Source: a virus. Taken from it: 49,199 nt of DNA. Below, one piece after another: positions 1-7,483 of this stretch; positions within the stretch are counted from its first letter, which is position 1, and the number at the start of each line of letters is the position of its first letter. The stretch lies in the IMG/VR virus record IMGVR_UViG_3300027833_002415, positions 1 through 49,199 of that record; one strand, given 5' to 3'. A model generated the notes under the pieces. The model saw only the letters and a list, made by a program, of their open reading frames with translations, was not told the DNA's origin and searched no databases. The position numbers and the translations under genes are program-made.

Positions 1-1448
1 GGTGCATAAACAGCTCCAGTTTCAAGGAAATTACTTCCTTTAAATCCTAACAAGATTTCGTTTGAAGTCATGTAAGGGTTTTTGTAAACTGTGTATCTGT
101 TTGCAATAGAACCAACAGTAGTTACACCAGCTGCGAAAGATGTTGCATCTTTATCAGCAGAAACAGTAAATCCTGGGATAGATTCTAAAATTGTACATAC
201 GTCTGGAGAAGCAACAACGAAGTTTGCTCCACCTCTAAGTGTTAATTGGTGAATCTTGTTAGAAACTTTGTTAAGTTTCGCTCCAAGAGTCTGGAACCAA
301 GAGTTCTTAGTATAAGCAGCTGAATTAGTTCCAGCAACCCATGCACCAGTTGAAGAGTTATACTCCTCACCTAAAGATACAGACCAGTATTCAGTAGTTA
401 AAGCGTTAGCTTTTAACATATCAAGGATTTCAAGGTCAATCTCTAATGAGATGTACTCTGATAACATTGAAGTTAATTCAGCTTCAGCATCAATACTGTG
501 GTATGCATTTAAATCTTGTGCTAATTCAGGTGTCCATACAGCCTTTAGTTTTCTAGTCTTAGCAACAATTGCTTCAGACTTTAATTCTAAATCAACTTCA
601 GGAATACCAACATCAGCTCCAGTTTTATCTTCAAAATCACCTCTGTTTTCAGCAATTGGCTGTTGAGAATGTTTTACAGTAAGAGCATCTACGAAATCCT
701 TACCATCTCCACCTTTTGCGAAAAATTCGATGTTTGCACCATTTACTTTAGAGTAAGCTGGGTAAAAAGCATCTGCCGCTGAAAAATCAGAAGCTGAAAT
801 ATAGAAACTTCTTACAGCATCTAAATCAGGTCTTGATAATCCTGCATGAGCGATTACAACTTTTTGAATCTCGTTATCAGCAACTGATGCAGATAATGCA
901 GAATCATATTGTACGTCTGCCCATGAAGCAGTTGTAGCAGTTACAGAACCAGCAGCGATATCAATAGATACATCGTTTGCAGAGTATCCAAATCTACCTT
1001 CACCATATAAACCATTTACAGCTGAATCAGTTGAACCTAAGTCAGCTCCAGTACCACCAAAAAGTGAATTACCACTAAATCCAGGATTACCTGGTTGAGC
1101 AGTACCATACTTAAAGTCTAAATAAAAGATTAGACCAGAAGGAAGGTTCATTGGTTGTACACTAACGAATTCTTTCGATGCAATTTCACCGAAGATACGT
1201 CTTACTAATGGAAGGGCTACCCCACTCCATTCTTCACTACCAGCTGATGTACCAGTTGCAGTGGATTCGTCAAGCAATTGTTTTGCTTGATTTTCTAACA
1301 ATACAGAAATCTGTGATTGTTCTCTTTCTCCTAAACCTTCTAAAAGTCCAGTTTGTTCCCATTTTCCTTTAAGCTCTCTTGTTTCAGCAAGCATAACTGA
1401 TTGTGGGTTCTTTCCTTCCATTAGTTTAGATAAATCAAAATTTGCCAT
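1..1448 (-). CDS. 23: Major capsid protein (T4 gp23-like), 3' end cut by window edge
   Basis: The frame runs from an ATG at 1448 off the left edge (482 complete codons visible). It has a good Shine-Dalgarno site (AAGGAG, about 9 nt upstream). The N-terminus MANFDLSKLMEGKNP is followed by a helical, glutamate-rich leader and then by QPMNLPSGLIFYLDFKYG, a gp23-type motif at the start of the mature shell domain. T4 gp23 loses an N-terminal leader of 65 residues to the gp21 protease. Here residues L59-D60-E61/S62 give an L-x-E/S site at nearly the same place. The gene sits directly downstream of the scaffold gene, in T4 order. The C-terminus is outside the window. Identification rests on motifs and synteny. 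Confidence 0.92.
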   Translation of the reverse strand, partial: MANFDLSKLMEGKNPQSVMLAETRELKGKWEQTGLLEGLGEREQSQISVLLENQAKQLLDESTATGTSAGSEEWSGVALPLVRRIFGEIASKEFVSVQPMNLPSGLIFYLDFKYGTAQPGNPGFSGNSLFGGTGADLGSTDSAVNGLYGEGRFGYSANDVSIDIAAGSVTATTASWADVQYDSALSASVADNEIQKVVIAHAGLSRPDLDAVRSFYISASDFSAADAFYPAYSKVNGANIEFFAKGGDGKDFVDALTVKHSQQPIAENRGDFEDKTGADVGIPEVDLELKSEAIVAKTRKLKAVWTPELAQDLNAYHSIDAEAELTSMLSEYISLEIDLEILDMLKANALTTEYWSVSLGEEYNSSTGAWVAGTNSAAYTKNSWFQTLGAKLNKVSNKIHQLTLRGGANFVVASPDVCTILESIPGFTVSADKDATSFAAGVTTVGSIANRYTVYKNPYMTSNEILLGFKGSNFLETGAVYA

Positions 1449-1476
1449 TTTTATTTTCTCCTTAAATGTTTGTTAA

Positions 1477-2628
1477 TTAATTAATGTTAGCAAGTTTCTT
1501 AAATCTATCCGCCATCGTGTTAGTTGATTCAGCTATTACTTCTTTCGAAGGAGCAGTTGATGCAACTGATTTAGATGCGAATGATTCATTAATCTTACTT
1601 GATTTTACTTTTTTCTTAGTTCCATTAAACTTAAATGATTCAGCTAATGTGCTAAATACAAGTTTAACTTCTCTAACGTTACCTGTTCTATCTAATGTTT
1701 CAACAACTTTCATTTTCTGGTCGTTAGTTAAATCATAAGAACGGAACAATTTGTTTGTATAAAGTAATTTTGCGTTAAGCAAGTTTACTTCATTGATAGT
1801 AGATTTAAGTTCCTTGATTGTACTCATTGCTTCTTCTAGTTCAGCTTGAGCTTCTTCAAGTTCGTTAGTTTCCTCTACAACTTCTTCAGAGTCTTCTTCA
1901 GATTCATCAATATCTCCGTATCCCATTTCTTTTAGGATTTCGTTTAAGTCGATGTCTTCATCTAAGTCTTCTTCTTCTTCTTCAGATACAGTTTCATCTA
2001 CTTCTTCTTCAGAGTCTTCACCTTCATTGTGGTGTTCATCTTCGTGAGATTCGATTTCATCAGAAGCGATATCAGATACTTGTTCTTCTTCCTCACCATC
2101 AAGTTCTTCAGCAACGTCATCAGATTCTTCCTCATGAGAGTCTTCGTCTAATTCTGATTCTAATTCTTTAATGATTGATTCTAAATCAAGTTCATCTTCA
2201 TCAGATTCTTCTTCAGAGTCCATAGTTTCTTCTACTTCTTCTTCTTCAGCTTCTTCTTCAGATTCTTCTTCAGCTTCTTCTTCAGCTTCTTCTTCTTCAG
2301 ATACGTCTTCAGCGGTGATTTCTTCTTCACCATCTTCGTTGTACTCGCCTTCAGATACTTCTTCTTCAGATACAGTTTCAGTTGATTCTTCAACTTCTTC
2401 TTTATCTTCGTCTTCAGTTACTTCAGCTTCTTCTACTACTTCGTTTTCTTCAATTTCTTCTGCCTCTTCATCTGCTCCTTCAATTTCTTGTTGAAGTTTC
2501 TGAGATAGAATAGATTGTAAACGAGGTGTAAAAGCTTCTTCTAAAGCTATTTTAGCATTTGCAATTGCAGTTTCTCTAACCATTTTTGCATCAGCGATAG
2601 CTTCTTTTAACAAATTTGAGTTTGCCAT
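1477..2628 (-). CDS. 22: Prohead scaffold/core protein (T4 gp22-like)
   Basis: This 383-residue protein starts MANSNLLKEAIADAKMVRET, a helical N-terminus followed by a very long acidic low-complexity stretch (about residues 50-250, Glu/Asp/Ser). A coiled-coil-like helix with two ELEEAQAELEEA-type heptads follows, then a basic C-terminus ending MADRFKKLANIN. An acidic helical scaffold immediately upstream of the capsid gene and downstream of the protease gene matches T4 gp22, the major prohead core protein that is degraded by gp21 before packaging. T4 gp22 is about 270 residues; the extra length here is the acidic repeat. The start has an AAAGG Shine-Dalgarno site. Confidence 0.85.
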   Translation of the reverse strand: MANSNLLKEAIADAKMVRETAIANAKIALEEAFTPRLQSILSQKLQQEIEGADEEAEEIEENEVVEEAEVTEDEDKEEVEESTETVSEEEVSEGEYNEDGEEEITAEDVSEEEEAEEEAEEESEEEAEEEEVEETMDSEEESDEDELDLESIIKELESELDEDSHEEESDDVAEELDGEEEEQVSDIASDEIESHEDEHHNEGEDSEEEVDETVSEEEEEDLDEDIDLNEILKEMGYGDIDESEEDSEEVVEETNELEEAQAELEEAMSTIKELKSTINEVNLLNAKLLYTNKLFRSYDLTNDQKMKVVETLDRTGNVREVKLVFSTLAESFKFNGTKKKVKSSKINESFASKSVASTAPSKEVIAESTNTMADRFKKLANIN

Positions 2629-2751
2629 AATAGTTACCTTTCGTTTTGTGTTCGTGAAAATATTTAAGGATTTTCAATAAGATTATTGTAAAACGGTTTG
2701 TTTGGTCACCCTACATAAGATAATCGTGGGTATTCATAAACCTAAGATAAG

Positions 2752-2770
2752 AACCTACATTAAGTAGGTT
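2752..2770 (-). promoter_or_regulatory. Perfect 7-bp stem-loop in the gp22 leader RNA
   Basis: AACCTAC and GTAGGTT are perfect inverted repeats separated by a 5-nt ATTAA loop. The hairpin starts only about 5 nt downstream of the promoter-like motif at 2776-2790, so it would form near the 5' end of the scaffold/capsid transcript, about 125 nt before the start codon. It lacks a following U-run on the minus strand, so it does not look like a terminator. A 5' stabilising hairpin is one possibility. Confidence 0.5.
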
Positions 2771-2775
2771 ATTCA

Positions 2776-2790
2776 GTATATAAATATACA
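2776..2790 (-). promoter_or_regulatory. Putative promoter upstream of gp22-gp23
   Basis: The minus strand reads TGTATATTTATATAC. It is one of a set of near-identical AT motifs placed in the gaps before minus-strand genes. It lies about 150 nt before the gp22 start codon, in the 178-nt gap after the bS21 gene. The motif is nearly palindromic, and the opposite strand contains TATAAATA, the T4 late-promoter core, so its orientation cannot be fixed by eye. Confidence 0.5.
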
Positions 2791-2806
2791 ATCTATAACA
2801 AAAACG

Positions 2807-3109
2807 TTATTTTTTTGTATCTTTATTTTCTTTTTTTGGATTGTTGGGCTTTTTCTTTCGTTTTTTAGTAAACATCTTAACAGTTGTATCACCACCTTCT
2901 ATCTTTTCTAAAATAGTTTGTTTCTGTTGTTCTCTAACTGCTAATTGTTTTTCTCTTCTACGGACTGTTGTTGGTTTTTTGTAGTATCTTCTTTCTCGAA
3001 GTTCTAAAAGATGTTCAGAGTCATTTACTAATCTTTTATATTTTTTAAGTGCTCTGTTGATATCTCCTTTGATTACCTTAACAGAAACAATTGCTTTCTT
3101 TTTGCTCAT
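2807..3109 (-). CDS. rpsU: Phage-encoded ribosomal protein bS21
   Basis: The 100-residue basic protein matches the bS21 signature over residues 8-65: VSVKVIKGDINRALKKYKR, then LRERRYYKKPTTVRRR. It compares well with bacterial bS21 (KVRENE..D.ALRRFKR, then R.REFYEKPTT.RKR). bS21 is a small-subunit protein near the anti-Shine-Dalgarno end of 16S rRNA and affects initiation. Phage-borne bS21 genes are known from marine and other phages and are thought to enter host ribosomes. A lysine-rich tail after about residue 75 (KKRKKKPNNPKKE) extends beyond the usual family length of about 70. The AGGAG site lies only 1 nt before the ATG, which is unusually close. The gene sits inside the capsid cluster between two putative promoters. 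Confidence 0.88.
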   Translation of the reverse strand: MSKKKAIVSVKVIKGDINRALKKYKRLVNDSEHLLELRERRYYKKPTTVRRREKQLAVREQQKQTILEKIEGGDTTVKMFTKKRKKKPNNPKKENKDTKK

Positions 3110-3142
3110 TCTCCTAATTTTAATTGTAACAATGTTTTTTAC

Positions 3143-3162
3143 TTTATATAAGTATATATAAT
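3143..3162 (-). promoter_or_regulatory. Putative promoter upstream of the bS21 gene
   Basis: The minus strand contains TATATACTTATATAAA, a variant of the recurrent motif, about 35-50 nt before the bS21 start codon and in the gap after the 3169-3513 gene. Confidence 0.42.
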
Positions 3163-3168
3163 TTTAAT

Positions 3169-3513
3169 TTAAGAACCTTTACCAGTTCCTGATTTTCTTC
3201 CTTTTGTGTGCGTAGAAACGTTTATAGGTTTTTTACCTTGTCCTGCTGATTGAGAACCACCACGATTAGATTTGTTCTGTGCTGCTCTTTTTCTACGAGT
3301 TGCAGATTCTTTTTCTTTTTTACTCATGGATTTAGCTTTAGAAGCAGGAACACATTTAGCATATCCTTTCTTCTCACCACTTGTACCACATGGAGGATGT
3401 TTACCACTTTTATCTTTCTTACCGATATTAACCCATTTAGATTTAAACCAGTTACGAAGGTCTTCGTTGGTTGTTTCTTCGAATATCTCATCTATGATAT
3501 TTTGAAGTTTCAT
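3169..3513 (-). CDS. Small basic virion-associated protein (conserved marine-phage type)
   Basis: This 114-residue protein starts MKLQNIIDEIFEETTNEDLR, an amphipathic leader like those of neighbouring putative capsid-internal proteins. Next comes KDKSGKHPPCGTSGEKKGYA followed by KCVPASKAKSMSKKE, then a strongly basic Gly/Ser/Lys tail. The P-C-G...Y-x-K-C-V-P-A-x-K-A block recurs in small hypothetical proteins of marine phages (possibly the DUF5872 group, from memory). Two cysteines are conserved within it, but the function is unknown. It has an AGG Shine-Dalgarno site about 7 nt upstream. Its start codon overlaps the stop region of the upstream gene at 3513, so the two are probably translated together. 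Confidence 0.7.
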   Translation of the reverse strand: MKLQNIIDEIFEETTNEDLRNWFKSKWVNIGKKDKSGKHPPCGTSGEKKGYAKCVPASKAKSMSKKEKESATRRKRAAQNKSNRGGSQSAGQGKKPINVSTHTKGRKSGTGKGS

Positions 3514-4922
3514 TACTTACCTAATTGGAATAATTTTTCTTCAACAGCTGCATTAGTTCTGTAATCGTAATGTTTTGGATTTACTCCAAAATCTTTTAGG
3601 GATTTTTCTAACCAAATTCTATATTTGTTTTTTCCATACTTTTTTTCCATTACAGAAAGTACATCATAAAACTTAGTTTCTTTATTACCTACTTTTTTTA
3701 CTAATCCTTTTATTTCGGATTTATCTTCTACCATTGGATTATATCCTTGTGGTACTCCATCTCCTTTACCTTCAGCAAATTTCATCAATCCTCTTACTCT
3801 TTTTATTAATGTACCTGCAGGAATCCCATAGGTATCACTCATTACATCTTGAGTAAACTTGTTTGATAGGAAGTTAGATAATTCTTTTTTAGTTGCAATA
3901 CCACTCTTAAAATCATCTCTTGCAATCTTATCTAATTCTTTAGCATCTATCTTACCTTTGAAATATGCAGTAAGTGCATCTGCTTTGTAGTTGTATTTTG
4001 CTTCGTTTACTGATTCACCGAATCCATAAACATATCCACCTTTGTGTAAAGTGTTAACAAACTTTGCTAAATCTTTTTTGTTTTTGAAAGTTTGGATATC
4101 AAAGAAATCACTACCATCTTTATGTTTCTTTTTACCATCGTGATAAGAGATTGTGTATTTTGCTGAACCAACTCTATCTTGTTGGTAGTATCTTTTTTTA
4201 CCTTCGTTTACTGATTCATTTTTAAATGGATTAAATAAACCTCGTTTACTTACTTCCTTCTCAGTAGATGGTGCAACCTTTGCCTTAGTTTGATGTTTGA
4301 ATTTAATTGGATTATATTTTTCCAACTTATCAACATCCACATTTCCATCAGCATCAGTTTTAACTTCACCATACTTATCATCACCCATTCTTACGATACC
4401 AACAGTTTTAGTTCTTTTGTTATAAACTAAATCATCTACTTTGAACTTACCTTCGTTTACTGATTCGTTCTTAGAAACCAATTCATCTACATCTTTATGA
4501 ACATCTTTATAGTTGTTAAATTTTTGTTTACGAATTGCACTATACAAGGCGATTGTATATTTTTGTGAGTTGTTGTGGATTCTTCTTTTAATAAATTCTG
4601 CAGGTTTTTGTTTTAGATTTGGTTTAGTACTCATTTCTAATGCATTTACCATTGATGAGAATTCTTGAAATGATTCAAATGATTTTCTTTTATTACCATC
4701 TGAAATGAACTCCTCTATATACGATATAGCCGAATCCATGTTTCCTTTATGTGCATCAAGTAATTTCTGTGCACCTTTATCATTTTTTTCTAAAGCTCTT
4801 TTGAAGTTTCCAATTTGAGTTTTAGCTAATCCTTTATTATTAAAGTAATCTCTTTTATCGAAAATAGCATATACTTTTTCGAATTCTTTGTTTGGAGATT
4901 TGAATCTTTCGTTGATTAACAT
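3513..4922 (-). CDS. Mosaic capsid-internal protein with three identical NESVNE-type linkers
   Basis: I place the start at the ATG at 4922 (469 residues, MLINERFKSPNKEF) because a GGAGG site is 9 nt upstream. The ATG at 4931 would overlap that site. The M-L-I-N-E opening matches the leaders of adjacent genes. The chain is cut into modules by NESVNEG at residues 152-158 and 235-241 and ESVNEA at 303-308. Between these lie small domains: a KOW/SH3-like segment (KFKVDDLVYNKRTKTVGIVR), a segment with IQTFKNKKDLAKFV, and a C-terminal helical domain. I recognise no enzyme motif. The likely role is a polyprotein of internal head proteins processed by gp21; this is inferred. Confidence 0.75.
   Translation of the reverse strand: MLINERFKSPNKEFEKVYAIFDKRDYFNNKGLAKTQIGNFKRALEKNDKGAQKLLDAHKGNMDSAISYIEEFISDGNKRKSFESFQEFSSMVNALEMSTKPNLKQKPAEFIKRRIHNNSQKYTIALYSAIRKQKFNNYKDVHKDVDELVSKNESVNEGKFKVDDLVYNKRTKTVGIVRMGDDKYGEVKTDADGNVDVDKLEKYNPIKFKHQTKAKVAPSTEKEVSKRGLFNPFKNESVNEGKKRYYQQDRVGSAKYTISYHDGKKKHKDGSDFFDIQTFKNKKDLAKFVNTLHKGGYVYGFGESVNEAKYNYKADALTAYFKGKIDAKELDKIARDDFKSGIATKKELSNFLSNKFTQDVMSDTYGIPAGTLIKRVRGLMKFAEGKGDGVPQGYNPMVEDKSEIKGLVKKVGNKETKFYDVLSVMEKKYGKNKYRIWLEKSLKDFGVNPKHYDYRTNAAVEEKLFQLGK
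4001..4466 (-). repeat. Three copies of a 16-nt repeat encoding the ESVNE linker
   Basis: The plus-strand string CTTCGTTTACTGATTC occurs identically at 4001-4016, 4202-4217 and 4451-4466. On the minus strand it encodes the ESVNE linker that separates domains of the 3513-4922 protein. Identity at the DNA level, not just the protein level, suggests duplication or recombination at linkers. Confidence 0.8.
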
Positions 4923-5668
4923 TTCTTCCATCCTCCACCTGCTGCTTTATATTTCTTAGCTGCCCAACCATTAGCATATGCTGATGGGTAAACATCAAAT
5001 TTCTTTTTTGCTTGTGATTTGTAAGAACTCCATTTACTGGCATCAGTAGGACAATTTTCCTCCATTAGAGTTTCAACCTTTTGGCCAAACTCATATAATG
5101 CAGTTTCTTGTTCATTTAAATCAGTTACTTCTTTTATTGTAGTAGTGATAGAACCATCATCGTTTCTCATTGATATAGATACAGGTTCTTCGTTTAAAGA
5201 TTCGTTACATCCACCTTCAGTTGTTCCATTACAACCACAACCACAATCTTCTTTAGATTCGTTCATTCCTAAACGTTCTTTCATTTGGTCTTCTGTAATT
5301 TCTCCTATTTTGTAGTATCTTGAAAGAATATGTCCCATATCTTCATATAATCCACCCATTCTTTGGTCAAGTGCCTTAGCTTCAAGAGCAACTTTATCGA
5401 ATTGTTTACCCAACTTATCCAATTCACTCATGTTTCTTTTAATCGTGTGTTTATCAAACCAATCATCACCTTCGTGAATTGCTAATGTTCTAGCTGCTTC
5501 TGTAATACCACCAAGTGTTTCTGCCACTTGAGTAATATCAGATTTTCTATCCATTGATTCTTGATATTTGTTGTAAGTAGAAACGATTTCTAAGAAGTGT
5601 TTTTTAACTTCTAAAGAAAGAGGTCTCTTTTCTTCTGATTCGTTTATTAGTTGGGTTAATTTAATCAT
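4916..5668 (-). CDS. Putative capsid-internal protein with MIKLTQLINE leader
   Basis: This 250-residue protein starts MIKLTQLINESEEKRPLSLE, a leader shared with the next two genes upstream. Residues about 20-140 are helical. A Cys-rich linker follows (EDCGCGCNGTTEGGCNESLNE) with a second L-N-E site and a third at TDLNE. The C-terminal domain (CPTDASKWSSYKSQ, then KKKFDVYPSAYANGWAAKKY) is a small module common in marine-phage hypothetical proteins. Its function is unknown. AGGAG lies 6 nt before the ATG. Its last codons overlap the start of the next gene. I infer packaging in the head and processing by gp21. Confidence 0.75.
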   Translation of the reverse strand: MIKLTQLINESEEKRPLSLEVKKHFLEIVSTYNKYQESMDRKSDITQVAETLGGITEAARTLAIHEGDDWFDKHTIKRNMSELDKLGKQFDKVALEAKALDQRMGGLYEDMGHILSRYYKIGEITEDQMKERLGMNESKEDCGCGCNGTTEGGCNESLNEEPVSISMRNDDGSITTTIKEVTDLNEQETALYEFGQKVETLMEENCPTDASKWSSYKSQAKKKFDVYPSAYANGWAAKKYKAAGGGWKKC

Positions 5669-5680
5669 TGGATTCTCCTA

Positions 5681-5914
5681 TTATTTAATTCTTTTTAATA
5701 TTTTATGAAGATATTGCAATCTATCAATAGCATCTTTACAATGGTCCATTGCTTCTAGTATTGCACTTTCATCAATCATTTCTTCAATAAGTTCAATATC
5801 ATTCTGAACTGCTCCAACTGTACCCTTTACAACTTTAACAAGTTTCTTATCAGGTTGTTTATATGGTGCTTCATTCATTGAACTTTCGTTCATTAGTTGA
5901 GCTAATTTAATCAT
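5681..5914 (-). CDS. Small putative capsid-internal protein with MIKLAQLMNE leader
   Basis: A 77-residue protein begins MIKLAQLMNESSMNEAPYKQ: the shared leader plus two consecutive M-N-E sites (before S and before A). The rest is one predicted helical domain (VGAVQNDIELIEEMIDESAI, then a helix ending LKRIK). The Shine-Dalgarno site AAGGAG is 6 nt upstream. Removing the leader would leave a mature protein of about 60 residues, like the small T4 internal proteins. No specific function is recognised. Confidence 0.7.
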   Translation of the reverse strand: MIKLAQLMNESSMNEAPYKQPDKKLVKVVKGTVGAVQNDIELIEEMIDESAILEAMDHCKDAIDRLQYLHKILKRIK

Positions 5915-5924
5915 TGTACTCTCC

Positions 5925-7295
5925 TTAAAATAATTTTTTTAGTTTACTATCTTTGTAAGTATCAGCGTAATACCACTTCTTATCTTTCATATTGTATAAA
6001 TATACAAATTCTGCTCCACCACTTCTATCGGCATCTTTTATATATGATTCAATATCTTTGGAATCACCTTTCATTGGTTGACCATTTTTGTAATATTCAA
6101 TATCCTTATCATCAAAGATTCCTCTTGCTCCACCCATCTTGATTAGTTTAAGAACATCTTTATCACTTTTCATGTGATGTTTTAAACCTGGTTTCATATT
6201 TGATGGATAACCATCGTAGTGAACGTATGCAGAAATAATCTTACCATTTCTACCAATTACACCAACTTGAGAACGAGTTCCTTCGTTGATTACAACTGAT
6301 TCAGGTATCATATCTGCAATAGATGTTGTTGATTCATTCTTCTCATCAAAGATTGATTGTATTTTTGCTGCTAATTTATGTGAACCATTCATTTTTAAAT
6401 CGAATGCAATTGCATCGATTGATTCTTGTCCATCCCAAGATGATTCTCCAGTTGCTGAATGAGCGATATCATCAGTACCATCACTTGAATCACCAAATGA
6501 TGAACCCCATGCAGTACCTTTTTTCCATTCATCATATTCATCTGAGAACATATCTTTTGGTTTGTTTGGGTCATTTGAAGGATTCTTAGCAAGTTCAGGA
6601 TTATCTTCTAAAACTGCAATAAGAGCTCTTGATTCAGAATGAAAGTTTGCATCTGTTAAAGCTTCAACAGCTGCTTGGGACATTCTTTTTTCGTATTCTT
6701 CTTTACCTAACTTCTGTGGAGTAACTCCTAAACTCTTTGCTTTGTTACGAACAACTTTGTTTACTTGAGGATTACCAGGTCTTGGTTTAGATGGTTCTGA
6801 TTTAGGTTCTTCTCCTTTAGGTTCTTCTTTTGGAGAATCTAAAGTCATTTTCTTATCAAATAAATCTTTTAAATCTGCCCTTACATCCGCACTTCTTTCA
6901 AAATCATCCCCTGCCGCATCAATATCATCTACTAATGATTTTGCAATTTCCAAATCTCTTCCTTTAAGATATGGGAATATATCTGATTCTGCATAATCTT
7001 GTATTTCATCACCAGGCATATCACCAATATTATTTTGAACATCCTCTATCTGTGCATCGGTGTTATCATCTCTCTTAGGTTCATCTTTCTTAGGTTTATC
7101 AAAGATATTAACTTTAGGAGTATCTTTTTTAGAATCATCACCTTTAGAATCGTTATCATCTTTTTTATCATGAGTACCTGCTTTTACTGCAGAATCTCTT
7201 GCATCTTTAGATTTAAATACAGAAACCGCACCACTATCTTTATTGATTGCTGTGTATGTTTCTTCTTCGTTTAAAAGGTCAGTCAATTTAATCAT
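5925..7295 (-). CDS. Multidomain putative capsid-internal protein with MIKLTDLLNE leader
   Basis: The 456-residue protein opens MIKLTDLLNEEETYT. Residues 12-42 form a small module (TAINKDSGAVSVFKSKDARD) that recurs in the 1,980-residue protein. A charged Asp/Lys/Pro-rich region follows to about residue 190, with VNKVVRNKAKSLGVTPQKLG at its end, then a helical region. A probable cleavage site, VVINE/GT, precedes a C-terminal domain of about 120 residues (RSQVGVIGRNGKIISAYVHY, GGARGIFDDKD, FVYLYNMKDKKWYYAD) seen in many marine-phage proteins. That domain has no known function. An AAGGA site lies 3-4 nt from the start, which overlaps the preceding stop by 4 nt. Confidence 0.75.
   Translation of the reverse strand: MIKLTDLLNEEETYTAINKDSGAVSVFKSKDARDSAVKAGTHDKKDDNDSKGDDSKKDTPKVNIFDKPKKDEPKRDDNTDAQIEDVQNNIGDMPGDEIQDYAESDIFPYLKGRDLEIAKSLVDDIDAAGDDFERSADVRADLKDLFDKKMTLDSPKEEPKGEEPKSEPSKPRPGNPQVNKVVRNKAKSLGVTPQKLGKEEYEKRMSQAAVEALTDANFHSESRALIAVLEDNPELAKNPSNDPNKPKDMFSDEYDEWKKGTAWGSSFGDSSDGTDDIAHSATGESSWDGQESIDAIAFDLKMNGSHKLAAKIQSIFDEKNESTTSIADMIPESVVINEGTRSQVGVIGRNGKIISAYVHYDGYPSNMKPGLKHHMKSDKDVLKLIKMGGARGIFDDKDIEYYKNGQPMKGDSKDIESYIKDADRSGGAEFVYLYNMKDKKWYYADTYKDSKLKKLF
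7170..7262 (-). repeat. 31-residue module, copy 1
   Basis: Residues 12-42 of the 456-residue protein align without gaps to residues 415-445 of the 1,980-residue protein (copy 2, 19941-20033). Shared residues include T-x-T-A-x-N-K-x-S-G, S-V-F-K-x-K-D-A-R-D and K-x-G-T-H. In both proteins an Asp/Lys/Ser-rich linker follows. Confidence 0.8.
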
Positions 7296-7480
7296 AATTC
7301 CTTTGTCTCCGTTTTATGTGTATATAAATCAAGTTTACCATCTTCGGTAATCTTAACTTCATAATTAGTTTTTCTAATATCGTTGTGACCACCTTTATAT
7401 GGAGTAGTACCAACTTCTCGGGTTACTTTCCCAAGTTTAATTTTATTTTTGGACATATAGTCCTGTACATTAAATGCCAT
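7292..7480 (-). CDS. Small hypothetical protein between gp21 and the MIKLTDLLNE gene
   Basis: A 62-residue protein starts MAFNVQDYMSKNKIKLGKVT, and its C-terminal half looks beta-rich (RKTNYEVKITEDGKLDLYTH). It starts 3 nt after the gp21 stop and overlaps the next start by 4 nt (ATGA), which supports it as a real coupled gene. No Shine-Dalgarno site is obvious. I do not recognise the family. Confidence 0.6.
   Translation of the reverse strand: MAFNVQDYMSKNKIKLGKVTREVGTTPYKGGHNDIRKTNYEVKITEDGKLDLYTHKTETKEL
7318..7330 (-). promoter_or_regulatory. Putative promoter inside the 62-residue gene
   Basis: The minus strand reads GATTTATATACAC, the 3' half of the recurrent motif (TTTATATAC), about 25 nt before the start codon at 7295. 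It lies within coding sequence, so it may be a secondary start site or chance. Confidence 0.35.
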
Positions 7481-7483
7481 AAC

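Noticed and set aside
2171-2494. Serine-rich plus-strand open frame
   Set aside because: It is the antisense of the Glu/Asp-rich scaffold gene; the TCT/TCA codons are complements of GAA/GAT-type runs, and no start signal is seen.
2795-2818. Stem-loop followed by T-run on the plus strand, terminator-like
   Set aside because: The stem is only 5 bp of AT-rich sequence, and there is no plus-strand gene for it to terminate.
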